64,000 nt of DNA from Segatella buccae ATCC 33574 (GTDB taxonomy: Bacteria > Bacteroidota > Bacteroidia > Bacteroidales > Bacteroidaceae): the NCBI RefSeq assembly GCF_000184945.1, contig NZ_GL586311.1, forward strand, positions 3,193,674-3,257,673, written 5' to 3'. The notes under the pieces are model-generated. The model was given only the letters and a program-made list of their open reading frames with translations, was not told the DNA's origin and did not search any database. The translations under genes were made by a program, and so were the position numbers. This document shows, piece after piece, positions 17,372 through 26,876 of this stretch; within the stretch, counting starts at the first letter, position 1, and every line of letters begins with the position of its first letter.

Positions 17372-17375
17372 TGTC

Positions 17376-17383
17376 TAATTTTG
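17376..17383 (+). promoter_or_regulatory. Promoter -7 box of hcp
   Basis: TAATTTTG, an exact TAnnTTTG, 37 bp before the hcp ATG. The -33 region overlaps the trmB terminator and gives no clear TTTG. Confidence 0.55.
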
Positions 17384-17420
17384 CCGTCGAATTATACAAA
17401 CAACAAGAATTACGACGAAC

Positions 17421-19076
17421 ATGGAGAATCAAATGTTTTGTTTTCAGTGTCAGGAAACAGCCAAGGGAACGGGTTGCACCGTTCGCGGCGTGTGTGGTAA
17501 ACTGCCCGAGACCTCTCGTTGGCAAGATTTGTTGCTAAGCGTGGTGCGCGGCGTGGGTACAATAGGCCATGCGCTCAGCGAAGCCGGTGTGGCTTACGAT
17601 AAAGTGCCGGTGGGCGACATGATTGTGGATGCCCTTTTCACCACCATCACCAATGCCAACTTCGATGACAGTGCCATCCTCGAAAAGGTGGATCGTGCCA
17701 TTGCCATCAAGAAGCAGCTGCTGCTCATAGCCAAGGACAAGGGCGTGAGTCTGCCCGACTATCAGGAGGTGAAGTGGGGAGGCGAGAAGGCCGACTATCG
17801 GGCCGAGGGCGACCGCGAAAGTATCTTGCGCAACGAAGATGCCGACCTGCGCTCGCTCAAGGAGCTCACCGTGCTCGGCCTGAAGGGTATGGCCGCCTAC
17901 TATGAGCACGCTTCCCATCTCAACCAGCGCAACGAGGCCATCATCGACTTCATGATGAAGGCCCTCGGCATCATCAGCGACCCATCGGCCGACATGGACA
18001 CGCTGCTCGCCACGGTTCTTGAAACAGGCAAGTTTGGCGTGGATGCCATGGCCCTGCTCGACAAGGCCAACACCACTGCCTACGGCAATCCCGAACTCAC
18101 ACGGGTGAACATCGGCGTGGGCAAGAATCCCGGCATCCTCATCTCCGGCCACGACCTGCGCGACATCGAACAACTGCTCCAACAGACCGAGGACACCGGC
18201 ATCGACGTATACACCCACAGCGAAATGTTGCCGGCGCACTACTATCCGCAGTTGAAGAAATACAAGCACCTCGTGGGCAACTACGGCAACGCTTGGTGGA
18301 AGCAGAAGGAGGAGTTTGCCAGCTTCAATGGCCCCATCGTGTTCACCACCAACTGCATCGTGCCCCCGTCTCCATCGGCCAATTATAAGGACCGTGTGTT
18401 CACCACCAATGCCTCCGGCTATCCCGGTTGGAAGCACCTCAAGGCCGATGCCAACGGGCGGGTGGACTTCTCCGAGGTGATAGAGCTGGCCAAGACCTGC
18501 GAGGCTCCCACCGAGATTGAGCAGGGAGAGATAGTGGGCGGTTTCGCCCATGCGCAAGTGTTCGCTCTGGCCGATCAGGTGGTGGAGGCCGTGAAGAGCG
18601 GTGCCATCAAGAAGTTTGTCGTGATGAGCGGTTGCGACGGGCGCATGAAAGACCGCAACTACTACACCGACTTTGCCAAGGCTCTGCCCAAAGACACGGT
18701 GATTCTCACCAGCGGTTGTGCCAAATACAAATACAACAAGCTCAATTTGGGCGACATCAACGGCATCCCCCGCGTGCTCGACGCCGGCCAGTGCAACGAC
18801 TCCTACAGTTGGGCAGTGGTGGCCCTGAAGTTGAAAGAGATTTTCGGTGCGGCCGACATCAACGACCTGCCCATCTTCTTCAATATCGCTTGGTATGAGC
18901 AGAAGGCCGTCATCGTGCTTCTCGCCTTGCTCCACCTCGGGGTGAAGAACATCCACATCGGTCCCACGCTCCCCGCATTTGTGTCGGAAGGCGTGCTGAA
19001 AGTGCTCGTTGAGAACTTCGGACTGGGCACCAATGCCACCGTAGAGGAAGACATCAAGAACTATGTGCTCGCCTAA
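17421..19076 (+). CDS. hcp: Hydroxylamine reductase (hybrid cluster protein)
   Basis: Hybrid-cluster enzyme of anaerobes that reduces hydroxylamine in vitro and is now linked to nitric-oxide detoxification. The 551-aa protein has the N-terminal Fe-S ligands Cys7, Cys10, Cys19 and Cys25 (FCFQC, GTGC, RGVC). Hybrid-cluster ligand segments further on are [37 protein letters not shown], and the [10 protein letters not shown] block. The length is typical for class I/II Hcp. No hcr reductase or NO-responsive regulator gene is adjacent. A very strong terminator follows at 19147. Confidence 0.96.
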   Translation: MENQMFCFQCQETAKGTGCTVRGVCGKLPETSRWQDLLLSVVRGVGTIGHALSEAGVAYDKVPVGDMIVDALFTTITNANFDDSAILEKVDRAIAIKKQLLLIAKDKGVSLPDYQEVKWGGEKADYRAEGDRESILRNEDADLRSLKELTVLGLKGMAAYYEHASHLNQRNEAIIDFMMKALGIISDPSADMDTLLATVLETGKFGVDAMALLDKANTTAYGNPELTRVNIGVGKNPGILISGHDLRDIEQLLQQTEDTGIDVYTHSEMLPAHYYPQLKKYKHLVGNYGNAWWKQKEEFASFNGPIVFTTNCIVPPSPSANYKDRVFTTNASGYPGWKHLKADANGRVDFSEVIELAKTCEAPTEIEQGEIVGGFAHAQVFALADQVVEAVKSGAIKKFVVMSGCDGRMKDRNYYTDFAKALPKDTVILTSGCAKYKYNKLNLGDINGIPRVLDAGQCNDSYSWAVVALKLKEIFGAADINDLPIFFNIAWYEQKAVIVLLALLHLGVKNIHIGPTLPAFVSEGVLKVLVENFGLGTNATVEEDIKNYVLA

Positions 19077-19146
19077 TAGGCCGGCTGTCGGAAATTCAGA
19101 TTAGTCAATCGTTTCCAAATCTTTATAAGAACAGGATTAGATTCCG

Positions 19147-19177
19147 GGGTGCGCCAAGTTGTTGGCGCACCCTTTTT
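19147..19177 (+). terminator. Strong terminator after hcp
   Basis: A perfect 11-bp stem GGGTGCGCCAA/TTGGCGCACCC with a 4-nt loop, followed directly by TTTTT. Confidence 0.92.
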
Positions 19178-19258
19178 GCATTATAGACGAAGGCGGAGAT
19201 TGTCCGGTGTTTTCGTCATCGGCTTGTATTCCTGCGAAAAGAAATAGCTTCACAGAAA

Positions 19259-19329
19259 AATTCGCATCATTCGGGGCATTCGCCGAAAGAAATGATAAAT
19301 GTCGGCGAATGCTCCGAATGATGCGAATT
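19259..19329. repeat. R6 palindrome (single copy)
   Basis: Two 28-nt arms (19259-19286 and 19302-19329) with one mismatch around a 15-nt loop; the arms carry ATTCGCATCATTCGG and TCGGCGAATGC. The same words build the 87-bp tandem units at 41247-41455. Together with the hcp terminator and an R7 remnant (19355-19392) it fills the 19077-19388 gap. Confidence 0.85.
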
Positions 19330-19388
19330 GCAGGAGCCTTTTACCTTTTTAATTCTTGAATCTTTGAATCTTTTAATTTTTGAATTTT

Positions 19389-20228
19389 TCAAAGTTCCAT
19401 CACCGCCGTGTAAAGCCCCGGGAAAGCTGTGGCGATGTTGTGCGGCTCCTGCTTGAAGATGCCGAAGAGGGCACTGCCGCTGCCACTCATCTGCGCATAG
19501 ACCGCCCCAAGGTCGTAGAGCCGTCGCTTGATGTCGGCCAGCATGGGGTGCATGGCGAAGATGGGCTTCTCGAAATCGTTGGTGAGTTCATCCCGCCACG
19601 TGGCGATGGGCTGCCGGCAGATGTCGCGGCAACATTTGGCCGGTTGTGCCGGCGTAATGCGGCTGTAGGCCTCGGCCGTGCTCACGGCAATGTCGGGCTT
19701 CACCACTGCCAGCCTGTAGCCCCCGAGATTGCCCTTGGGGCCGTCAACCGGAGCAAGGATTTCGCCGATGCCCGTGGCGTAGGAGGGCATGGCTGTGATG
19801 AAAAACGGGCAGTCGGCCCCCAGACGGGCGGCGTATCGCTCCATCTCGGCGATGCCGATGTTGAGCCGGAAACGCTCGTCAAGCAACCTGATCATATAGG
19901 CACCGTCGCTCGAACCTCCCCCTAAGCCGGCTTGCGAGGGTATGCGCTTCACGAGATGGGCATGGACACGCGGCAGCGAGAAGTCGGCAGCCAACAGATT
20001 GTAGGCCTTCACCACCAAGTTTTTTTGCTCGTCGCAGTCCACGGCGTTACCCGTCACCTTGAGATCGCAGTCCACCTCGCTGGGAAACCTTTCGTCCATG
20101 CGCCTGATTTCGAGCGCGTCGCAGAGTGGGATAGGGTAGAACACCGTTTCTATGTTGTGATAGCCGTCAGGCCGCCGGCCCACGATATTGAGGCCGAGAT
20201 TGATTTTGGCATTGGGGAATGTAATCAT
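19389..20228 (-). CDS. ispE: 4-diphosphocytidyl-2-C-methyl-D-erythritol kinase
   Basis: GHMP kinase phosphorylating CDP-ME in the non-mevalonate isoprenoid pathway. The 279-aa protein has the N-terminal PNAKINLGLNIVGRRPDGYH signature, the ATP-binding PSQAGLGGGSSDGA, LGADCPFF, and the C-terminal QMSGSGSALFGIF. The ATG at 20228 is chosen; a TTG two codons upstream is in frame. A TATTTTTG box on the minus strand (20259-20252) is a plausible -7 element. It is divergent from dnaB. Confidence 0.94.
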   Translation of the reverse strand: MITFPNAKINLGLNIVGRRPDGYHNIETVFYPIPLCDALEIRRMDERFPSEVDCDLKVTGNAVDCDEQKNLVVKAYNLLAADFSLPRVHAHLVKRIPSQAGLGGGSSDGAYMIRLLDERFRLNIGIAEMERYAARLGADCPFFITAMPSYATGIGEILAPVDGPKGNLGGYRLAVVKPDIAVSTAEAYSRITPAQPAKCCRDICRQPIATWRDELTNDFEKPIFAMHPMLADIKRRLYDLGAVYAQMSGSGSALFGIFKQEPHNIATAFPGLYTAVMEL

Positions 20229-20422
20229 AATCAAAGTTGTTTATTCTTGTGCAAAAATAGCAAATTATCGAGAAATAAGGTATGTCGTCTCCTCGTTTTT
20301 TTTACATTTCATGACAACATTGAACCATATATAACCCAAATGGCCGGATACGCTTGGTGCAGTTGAATGTTTTGTCAGGTCAAATCCATTATCATGTTTT
20401 TCCGTATCTCACATTTTTATCG

Positions 20423-20430
20423 TAACTTTG
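20423..20430 (+). promoter_or_regulatory. Promoter -7 box of dnaB
   Basis: TAACTTTG, an exact TAnnTTTG, 19 bp before the dnaB ATG; the -33 region is a T run around 20398. Confidence 0.6.
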
Positions 20431-20449
20431 TCCCGACAATTCAAACGAC

Positions 20450-21964
20450 ATGCCTGAAAATAAATCAAACAAGACGGGGCGGCGGCGTGCGCAGACCCCG
20501 ATAGACAACACCTACGGGCATCTGCCCCCGCAGGCTCCCGACATCGAGCAACTGGTGATCGGAGCACTCATGGTGGACAAGGATGCCTTTTCGGTGGTGG
20601 CGGAGATACTGCACCCGGAGACGTTTTATGATCCCCGCAACCAGAAGATATACGAGGCCATCCAAGCCATGAACATGGAGGAGAGGCCGGTGGACATCAT
20701 GACCGTCATCGAAGAACTCAAGCGGCAGGGCACCTTCGAGAGTGTGGGCGGTGCGCCCTACGTGCTCGACATCAGTCAGCATGTGGCCTCGTCGGCCCAT
20801 GTGGAATATCATGCGCAGATATTGGCGCAGAAGTTCCTTGCCCGTCAGCTCATCCATTTTGCCGGTGAGATAGAGACCAATGCCTACGACGAGACAGTGG
20901 ATGTGGAGGAACTGATGCAGCACGCCGAGGGTGCGCTCTTCGAACTCTCTCAGAAGAACATGCGGCAAGACTACACGCAGATAGACCCCGTGATAGCCGA
21001 AGCGGAGCGAATACTTATGGCTGCGACCAAGAACAAGGGGGGACTGACCGGTGTGCCGAGCGGATTCACCGGGCTGGACGACATCACGAGCGGGTGGCAG
21101 GCTTCCGACCTTGTGATCATTGCCGGCCGACCGGCCATGGGTAAGACCTCGTTTGCGCTGAGCATCGCCAAGAACATCGCCGTGGACTACCGCGAACCCA
21201 TCGCCTTCTTCTCGCTCGAAATGAACAACGTGCAGTTGGTGAACCGTTTGATTTCCAACGTGTGCGAGATTTCGGGACACAAGATACTCAGCGGTCAGCT
21301 CGAACCTCACGAGTGGGAACGCTTCGACAAAAACCTGCGCAAACTCACGGGAGCACCCATCTATGTGGACGACACGCCGGGTCTCTCGGTGTTTGAGCTG
21401 CGGACGAAGGCCCGCCGACTGGTGAGGGAAAAAGGGGTGAAAATCATCATGATAGACTATTTGCAGCTGATGAACGCCAGCGGTATGCGTTTCGGCAACC
21501 GACAGGAGGAGGTGTCCACCATCTCCCGCTCGCTCAAGGGGCTGGCCAAGGAGCTCAACATCCCTATCTTGGCATTGAGCCAGCTCAACCGAACGGTGGA
21601 AAACCGTGAGGGCATCGACGGCAAGCGGCCGCAGCTGAGTGACCTCCGCGAGTCGGGAGCCATCGAGCAGGATGCCGACATGGTGCTCTTCGTTCACCGC
21701 CCCGAGTATTATCACATCTATGACGACGGCAAGGGCAACGACCTCCACGGCATGGCCCAAATCATCATAGCCAAACACCGTAAGGGTGCCACGGGCGATG
21801 TGTTGCTCAACTTCCGCGGAGAGTTCACCCGCTTCCAGAACCCCGAAGACAATTCCATCGCTCCCATGCCGGGCGGTGGCGGTGAAATCATCGGCAGCAA
21901 AATCAATGGCGATGATCCCTTCGGTGACCTGCCGCCTGCGCCCGATGCCGATTTTCTGAGATGA
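20450..21964 (+). CDS. dnaB: Replicative DNA helicase
   Basis: Hexameric helicase unwinding DNA at the replication fork. The 504-aa protein has the N-terminal primase-interacting domain (QAPDIEQLVIGALMVDKDAF). It also has a RecA-type domain with Walker A at residues 225-233 (AGRPAMGKTS), the FFSLEMNN block, Walker B IIMIDYLQL, DLRESGAIEQDADMV and the arginine-finger region AKHRKGATGDV. There is no intein. The C-terminal glycine-rich tail (MPGGGGEIIGSK) is an ordinary Bacteroidetes feature. It stands alone with its own promoter; an R4 element begins about 50 bp after the stop. Confidence 0.96.
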   Translation: MPENKSNKTGRRRAQTPIDNTYGHLPPQAPDIEQLVIGALMVDKDAFSVVAEILHPETFYDPRNQKIYEAIQAMNMEERPVDIMTVIEELKRQGTFESVGGAPYVLDISQHVASSAHVEYHAQILAQKFLARQLIHFAGEIETNAYDETVDVEELMQHAEGALFELSQKNMRQDYTQIDPVIAEAERILMAATKNKGGLTGVPSGFTGLDDITSGWQASDLVIIAGRPAMGKTSFALSIAKNIAVDYREPIAFFSLEMNNVQLVNRLISNVCEISGHKILSGQLEPHEWERFDKNLRKLTGAPIYVDDTPGLSVFELRTKARRLVREKGVKIIMIDYLQLMNASGMRFGNRQEEVSTISRSLKGLAKELNIPILALSQLNRTVENREGIDGKRPQLSDLRESGAIEQDADMVLFVHRPEYYHIYDDGKGNDLHGMAQIIIAKHRKGATGDVLLNFRGEFTRFQNPEDNSIAPMPGGGGEIIGSKINGDDPFGDLPPAPDADFLR

Positions 21965-22018
21965 TGACTTTGGCCGCTCAGGCGGTGCTTAACGGGAGAG
22001 GCATCCGGATAGATGACT

Positions 22019-22395
22019 GTCAAACTATTTATTCGTTTTCGGCCTCTGTGCTTGCAATATTTGCAACCGACGGCCCGTTGGCGTAAATACGCGATTTTGG
22101 CGGCTTTTTCAAAACGCTGATATTCAACCACTTGAATTTTATTGACACGATATTAGGCCCGAAAATAGGGCTGAAAGAGCCCAAACGGGCTTGCAAAATG
22201 GCCACAGTTGCACGGCAACTGTGGCCATTTTGGCTTTCAACTGTGGCTCTTTTGCAAGCTCGATGGGCCCGAATGAGGAAATCTGTGGGCTTTTCCGACG
22301 GTTTAAGGCAGGTTTTTCGCTCTGGTTGGAGAGTTTTTACAGAGGTGCTTTTGTTGATATTATTCGTCACAGACCGATGCTTGCAGAGACTTCCT
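22019..22395 (+). repeat. R4 structured non-coding element, copy A
   Basis: Starts GTCAAACTATTTATTCGTTTTCG and runs about 370 bp. A 17-bp perfect hairpin (22195-22211 with 22215-22231, arms AAAATGGCCACAGTTGC and its complement) lies mid-element, followed by a direct repeat CAACTGTGGC. It matches copy B (58531 to 58150, opposite strand) along its whole length. Open frames run through it, but differences between copies A and B are spread evenly over codon positions, so it is treated as non-coding. The rest of 21965-22499 holds nothing recognised. Confidence 0.85.
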
Positions 22396-22499
22396 TCAGC
22401 GTTTTTCATCGAGTATGTGAGCAACACACAGATTGGTTTTACCACCCAGTATCAGCCGTCCCTTATGGCTTCCTTTCCAAAGTCGGAAGTGATCGGAAT

Positions 22500-22643
22500 C
22501 TAAAGTTCATAAAGCAAGTCCTCTGCCGTTTTTAATTGCGTTTCTCCAGCCTTAGCATCTATCATTTCTTGCAAGGCATGGCGCAACTTTACAGCAAATT
22601 TCGTCCGGTTGCTACAAAAGTCTTTTGTACCTATTATCATCAT
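22500..22643 (-). CDS. Short Phd/YefM-like antitoxin remnant
   Basis: A 47-aa ORF starting MMIIGTKDFCSNRTKF, which recalls the N-terminus of Phd/YefM-type antitoxins (hydrophobic start, then a DF.(D/S)N..K pattern). The usual roughly 80 residues and the rest of the DNA-binding fold are missing, and no toxin gene is adjacent. It has a real-looking start: minus-strand promoter TATCTTTG (22674-22667), an AGGAAA ribosome site, and the double ATG at 22643. It may be a decayed toxin-antitoxin locus or a short orphan gene. Confidence 0.4.
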   Translation of the reverse strand: MMIIGTKDFCSNRTKFAVKLRHALQEMIDAKAGETQLKTAEDLLYEL

Positions 22644-22666
22644 GGCGGTTTCCTTTAATTCTATTG

Positions 22667-22674
22667 CAAAGATA
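22667..22674 (-). promoter_or_regulatory. Promoter -7 box of the short antitoxin-like ORF
   Basis: The minus strand reads TATCTTTG, an exact TAnnTTTG, 23 bp before the ATG at 22643. Confidence 0.5.
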
Positions 22675-22833
22675 GCCAATTTGGTCGCAAAAATGGTAGC
22701 CATTTAAGGAATATTTATCAAAAGACAGGTAAAGAATCTAATTCTAATGCGCCCATAAATTGCCTCTTTATAATGAAAAGCGGGGTGAGAAATGAAGAAT
22801 TATTTAATTTTTGATTAAAAAAGCAACAATTTG

Positions 22834-22865
22834 TTTGCATTGTTCCGTAAAATCCATTACCTTTG
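22834..22865 (+). promoter_or_regulatory. Promoter of the leucine operon
   Basis: A textbook Bacteroidetes promoter: TTTG at 22834-22837, 20-bp spacer, TACCTTTG at 22858-22865. The predicted start near 22872 is 20 nt before the leader peptide ATG. Confidence 0.85.
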
Positions 22866-22891
22866 CATCCGTATTTCAACGAAAAGACAAG

Positions 22892-22975
22892 ATGAACAAT
22901 ATTCAGAGCATACTAAACCTTATTATTCGAATTCGACTGCATCGGGTGGCCGGAAGTGATAAGGTGTGCATATAG
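22892..22975 (+). CDS. leuL: Branched-chain leader peptide of the leu operon
   Basis: A 27-codon ORF beginning MNNIQSILNLIIRIRL. It holds six Ile, three Leu and two Val codons, with Ile/Leu crowded in codons 4-16. It starts 27 bp after the promoter and stops 20 bp before a terminator hairpin. That is the layout of amino-acid attenuators in which ribosome stalling on scarce charged tRNA controls read-through into leuA. There is only a weak ribosome site (GAAAAGACAAG). It is too short for a standard gene call; support comes from codon content and the matching RNA elements. Confidence 0.8.
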   Translation: MNNIQSILNLIIRIRLHRVAGSDKVCI

Positions 22976-23036
22976 CTCTGAGAGACTATACATCCAAGCC
23001 TTTCTCACTTCCGTGGAAGTGTGGAAGGCTTTTTTC
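22951..23036 (+). promoter_or_regulatory. Transcription attenuator of the leu operon
   Basis: Terminator: 22996-23012 pairs with 23015-23031 (AAGCCTT and CACTTCC arms, a short U-U/C-U interruption, about a 3-nt loop), then TTTTT. Antiterminator: 22951-22959 (CGGAAGTGA), inside the leader ORF, is complementary to 23005-23013 and so competes for the terminator 5' arm. AAGG at 22961-22964 can extend the pairing to CCTT (22999-23002). A ribosome stalled at codons 4-16 would leave 22951-22964 free. Inference from sequence only; no folding energy was computed. Confidence 0.78.
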
Positions 23037-23088
23037 GTAGTTTGCGGATAGAATCGAGAGTACATATATATAATAAAGGTATAGAATC

Positions 23089-24588
<1,500 letters not shown>

Positions 24589-24614
24589 AAACGCAATAAA
24601 TACAAAGAAAGATT

Positions 24615-26012
24615 ATGAACACATTATTCGACAAGATTTGGGATAAGCATGTCGTGCAGATCGTGGAGGGCGGGCCTACACAACTTTACATCGACCGCCT
24701 CTACTGCCACGAAGTGACTTCCCCGCAAGCCTTTGCCGGGATGCGCGCCCGCGGACTGCAATGCTTCCGTCCGGGGCAGATATTCTGTATGCCGGACCAC
24801 AATACGCCTACCCACGACCAAGACAAACCCATTGAAGACCCTGTGTCGAAGAAGCAGGTGGACACGTTGTCGAAGAATACGGCCGACTTCGGGCTGACTC
24901 ATTATGCCATGAACTCGAAAGACAATGGCATCATCCACGTGGTGGGCCCCGAGAAGGGTCTTTCCCTGCCGGGCATGACCATCGTGTGCGGCGACTCCCA
25001 CACTTCCACCCACGGGGCCATGGGAGCCGTGGCTTTCGGCATCGGCACATCGGAGGTGGAGATGGTGATGGCCTCACAGTGCATCTTGCAGTCGAAGCCT
25101 AAGTCGATGCGCATCAGCATCAACGGTAAGTTGGGCAAGGGCGTGACGGCCAAAGACGTGGCCCTCTATCTGATGACCGAACTGACGACCTCCGGGGCCA
25201 CGGGCTACTTTGTGGAGTATGCCGGCGACGTGGTGAAAGACATGACGATGGAAGGCCGGCTCACACTGTGCAATCTCTCCATCGAGATGGGGGCCCGGGG
25301 CGGCTTCATCGCTCCCGACGAAACCACTTTCGAGTATATCAAGGGGCGCGAATATGCTCCGCAGGGCGAGGAGTGGGACCGGGCCGTGGCCTACTGGAAG
25401 ACACTCAAGAGTGGGGAGGATGCCGTGTTTGACAAGGAACTGACCTTCGATGCGGCCGACATCGAGCCCCACATCACCTACGGCACCAACCCCGGCATGG
25501 GCATGGGCATCACCGGACACATCCCCACGCTCGCCGAGATAGACGATGCCGGACAGGCTTCTTTCAAGAAAAGTCTCGCCTACATGGGCTTTCAGCCGGG
25601 CGAAAAGCTCCTCGGTCACCCGATCGACTACGTGTTTCTCGGGGCATGCACCAATGGGCGCATCGAAGATTTCCGCGCTTTCGCCTCCATCGTGAAGGGG
25701 CGGCAGAAGGCCGAAGGGGTCACGGCATGGCTCGTGCCCGGTTCGTGGCTCGTTGACAAACAGATACGCGAGGAGGGCATCGACCGCATTGTCGAGGCTG
25801 CGGGGTTCAAGATCCGACAGCCGGGATGCTCTGCCTGTCTGGCCATGAACGACGACAAGATACCTGCCGGCAAATACTCCGTGAGCACCAGCAACCGCAA
25901 CTTCGAGGGCCGTCAGGGCCCCGGTTCGCGCACCATTCTGGCTTCGCCCCTTGTGGCTGCGGCTGCCGCTGTCACGGGAGTCATCACCGATCCGAGAACG
26001 TTAATGGAATAA
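24615..26012 (+). CDS. leuC: 3-isopropylmalate dehydratase large subunit
   Basis: Aconitase-family [4Fe-4S] subunit that, with LeuD, isomerises 2- to 3-isopropylmalate. The 465-aa protein has the normal length and landmarks: [25 protein letters not shown], the cluster ligands in FLGACTNGR and [12 protein letters not shown], and [17 protein letters not shown]. It lies 26 bp after leuA. The gap to leuD (273 bp) is filled by an R3 element, which is unusual because leuC and leuD are normally close. Confidence 0.96.
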   Translation: MNTLFDKIWDKHVVQIVEGGPTQLYIDRLYCHEVTSPQAFAGMRARGLQCFRPGQIFCMPDHNTPTHDQDKPIEDPVSKKQVDTLSKNTADFGLTHYAMNSKDNGIIHVVGPEKGLSLPGMTIVCGDSHTSTHGAMGAVAFGIGTSEVEMVMASQCILQSKPKSMRISINGKLGKGVTAKDVALYLMTELTTSGATGYFVEYAGDVVKDMTMEGRLTLCNLSIEMGARGGFIAPDETTFEYIKGREYAPQGEEWDRAVAYWKTLKSGEDAVFDKELTFDAADIEPHITYGTNPGMGMGITGHIPTLAEIDDAGQASFKKSLAYMGFQPGEKLLGHPIDYVFLGACTNGRIEDFRAFASIVKGRQKAEGVTAWLVPGSWLVDKQIREEGIDRIVEAAGFKIRQPGCSACLAMNDDKIPAGKYSVSTSNRNFEGRQGPGSRTILASPLVAAAAAVTGVITDPRTLME

Positions 26013-26016
26013 TTAT

Positions 26017-26266
26017 GGGAGTCAAAGGGAGTTAAGGAGAAGTTCCTTGAGCGATAGCGAAAAAAAAGGGAGTTAAGACAATAGCTCTCTATTGCCGAGG
26101 GTAGTTAAGCCTTTGGCAATCTTTTGTCTTCTTTTCCTTTTATGTTCTCCGTTCATTCAAGAGATGGATAGTTGTCTGTAACTCTTTTAATTCTTTAATA
26201 ATAAAGATTCATTAGTTATGGACTATTGTCTTAACTCCCTCTAACTCCTTAACTCCTTTAACTCCT
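26017..26266. repeat. R3 inverted-repeat element, copy 2 (between leuC and leuD)
   Basis: Left flank GTCAAAGGGAGTTAAGG and GGGAGTTAAGACAATAGC, with a 25-bp interruption. The right flank is CTATTGTCTTAACTCCC and TTAACTCCTTTAACTCC. The core is about 150 bp and AT-rich. It lies inside the leu operon mRNA. Confidence 0.85.
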
Positions 26267-26285
26267 AATCAAAAACCTCAACCCA

Positions 26286-26876
26286 ATGAAACAGAAATTT
26301 GACATCATCACCTCCGGCTGCATTCCTTTGCCGTTGGAGAACGTAGATACCGACCAGATTATCCCCGCACGCTTTCTTAAAGCCACCGACAAGGAGGGCA
26401 TGGGCGACAACCTCTTCCGCGACTGGCGGTACAACACCGACGGCACGCCCAAGAAAGACTTCGTGATGAACGACCCGAGCTATTCGGGGGTGATACTCGT
26501 GGCCGGCAAGAACTTCGGTTCGGGGTCTTCCCGCGAACATGCCGCATGGGCCATCGCCGGCGCGGGCTTCCGCGTGGTGATAAGTTCGTTCTTTGCCGAC
26601 ATCCACAAGAACAACGAACTCAACAATTTCGTGTTGCCCGTGGTGGTGACCGAAGACTTTCTTAAAGAACTTTTCCAAAGTATCGAGGCCGACCACAAGA
26701 CGCAAGTCAGGGTGGACTTGCCCAACCAGACCGTGACCAATCTGGCCACCGGGCGCAGCGAGCAGTTTGAAATCAACGCCTACAAGAAGCATTGCCTCAT
26801 GAACGGGCTCGATGATGTGGACTTCCTCGTGCAAAACCGCGACAAGGTGGAAAGCTGGGAGGCGGCCAACAAATGA
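26286..26876 (+). CDS. leuD: 3-isopropylmalate dehydratase small subunit
   Basis: Swivel-domain subunit completing the LeuCD isomerase. The 196-aa protein has VDTDQIIPARFLK near the N-terminus, the substrate-loop NFGSGSSREHAAWAI, and ISSFFADIHKNN. The stop overlaps the start of the next gene (ATGA at 26873-26876), so those two are translationally coupled. Confidence 0.96.
   Translation: MKQKFDIITSGCIPLPLENVDTDQIIPARFLKATDKEGMGDNLFRDWRYNTDGTPKKDFVMNDPSYSGVILVAGKNFGSGSSREHAAWAIAGAGFRVVISSFFADIHKNNELNNFVLPVVVTEDFLKELFQSIEADHKTQVRVDLPNQTVTNLATGRSEQFEINAYKKHCLMNGLDDVDFLVQNRDKVESWEAANK

Noticed and set aside
17535..18956. A 473-codon open frame antisense to hcp, and similar long antisense frames opposite leuA, dnaB, the ABC-F gene and others
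   Set aside because: They mirror the high G+C third-position pattern of the real gene, give His/Val/Gly-rich translations with no motif, and lack start signals.
22132..22535. Open frames in R4 copies, similar in translation between copies A and B
   Set aside because: Substitutions are spread evenly over codon positions, and the frame is not kept in copy C. The similarity is explained by DNA-level homology.
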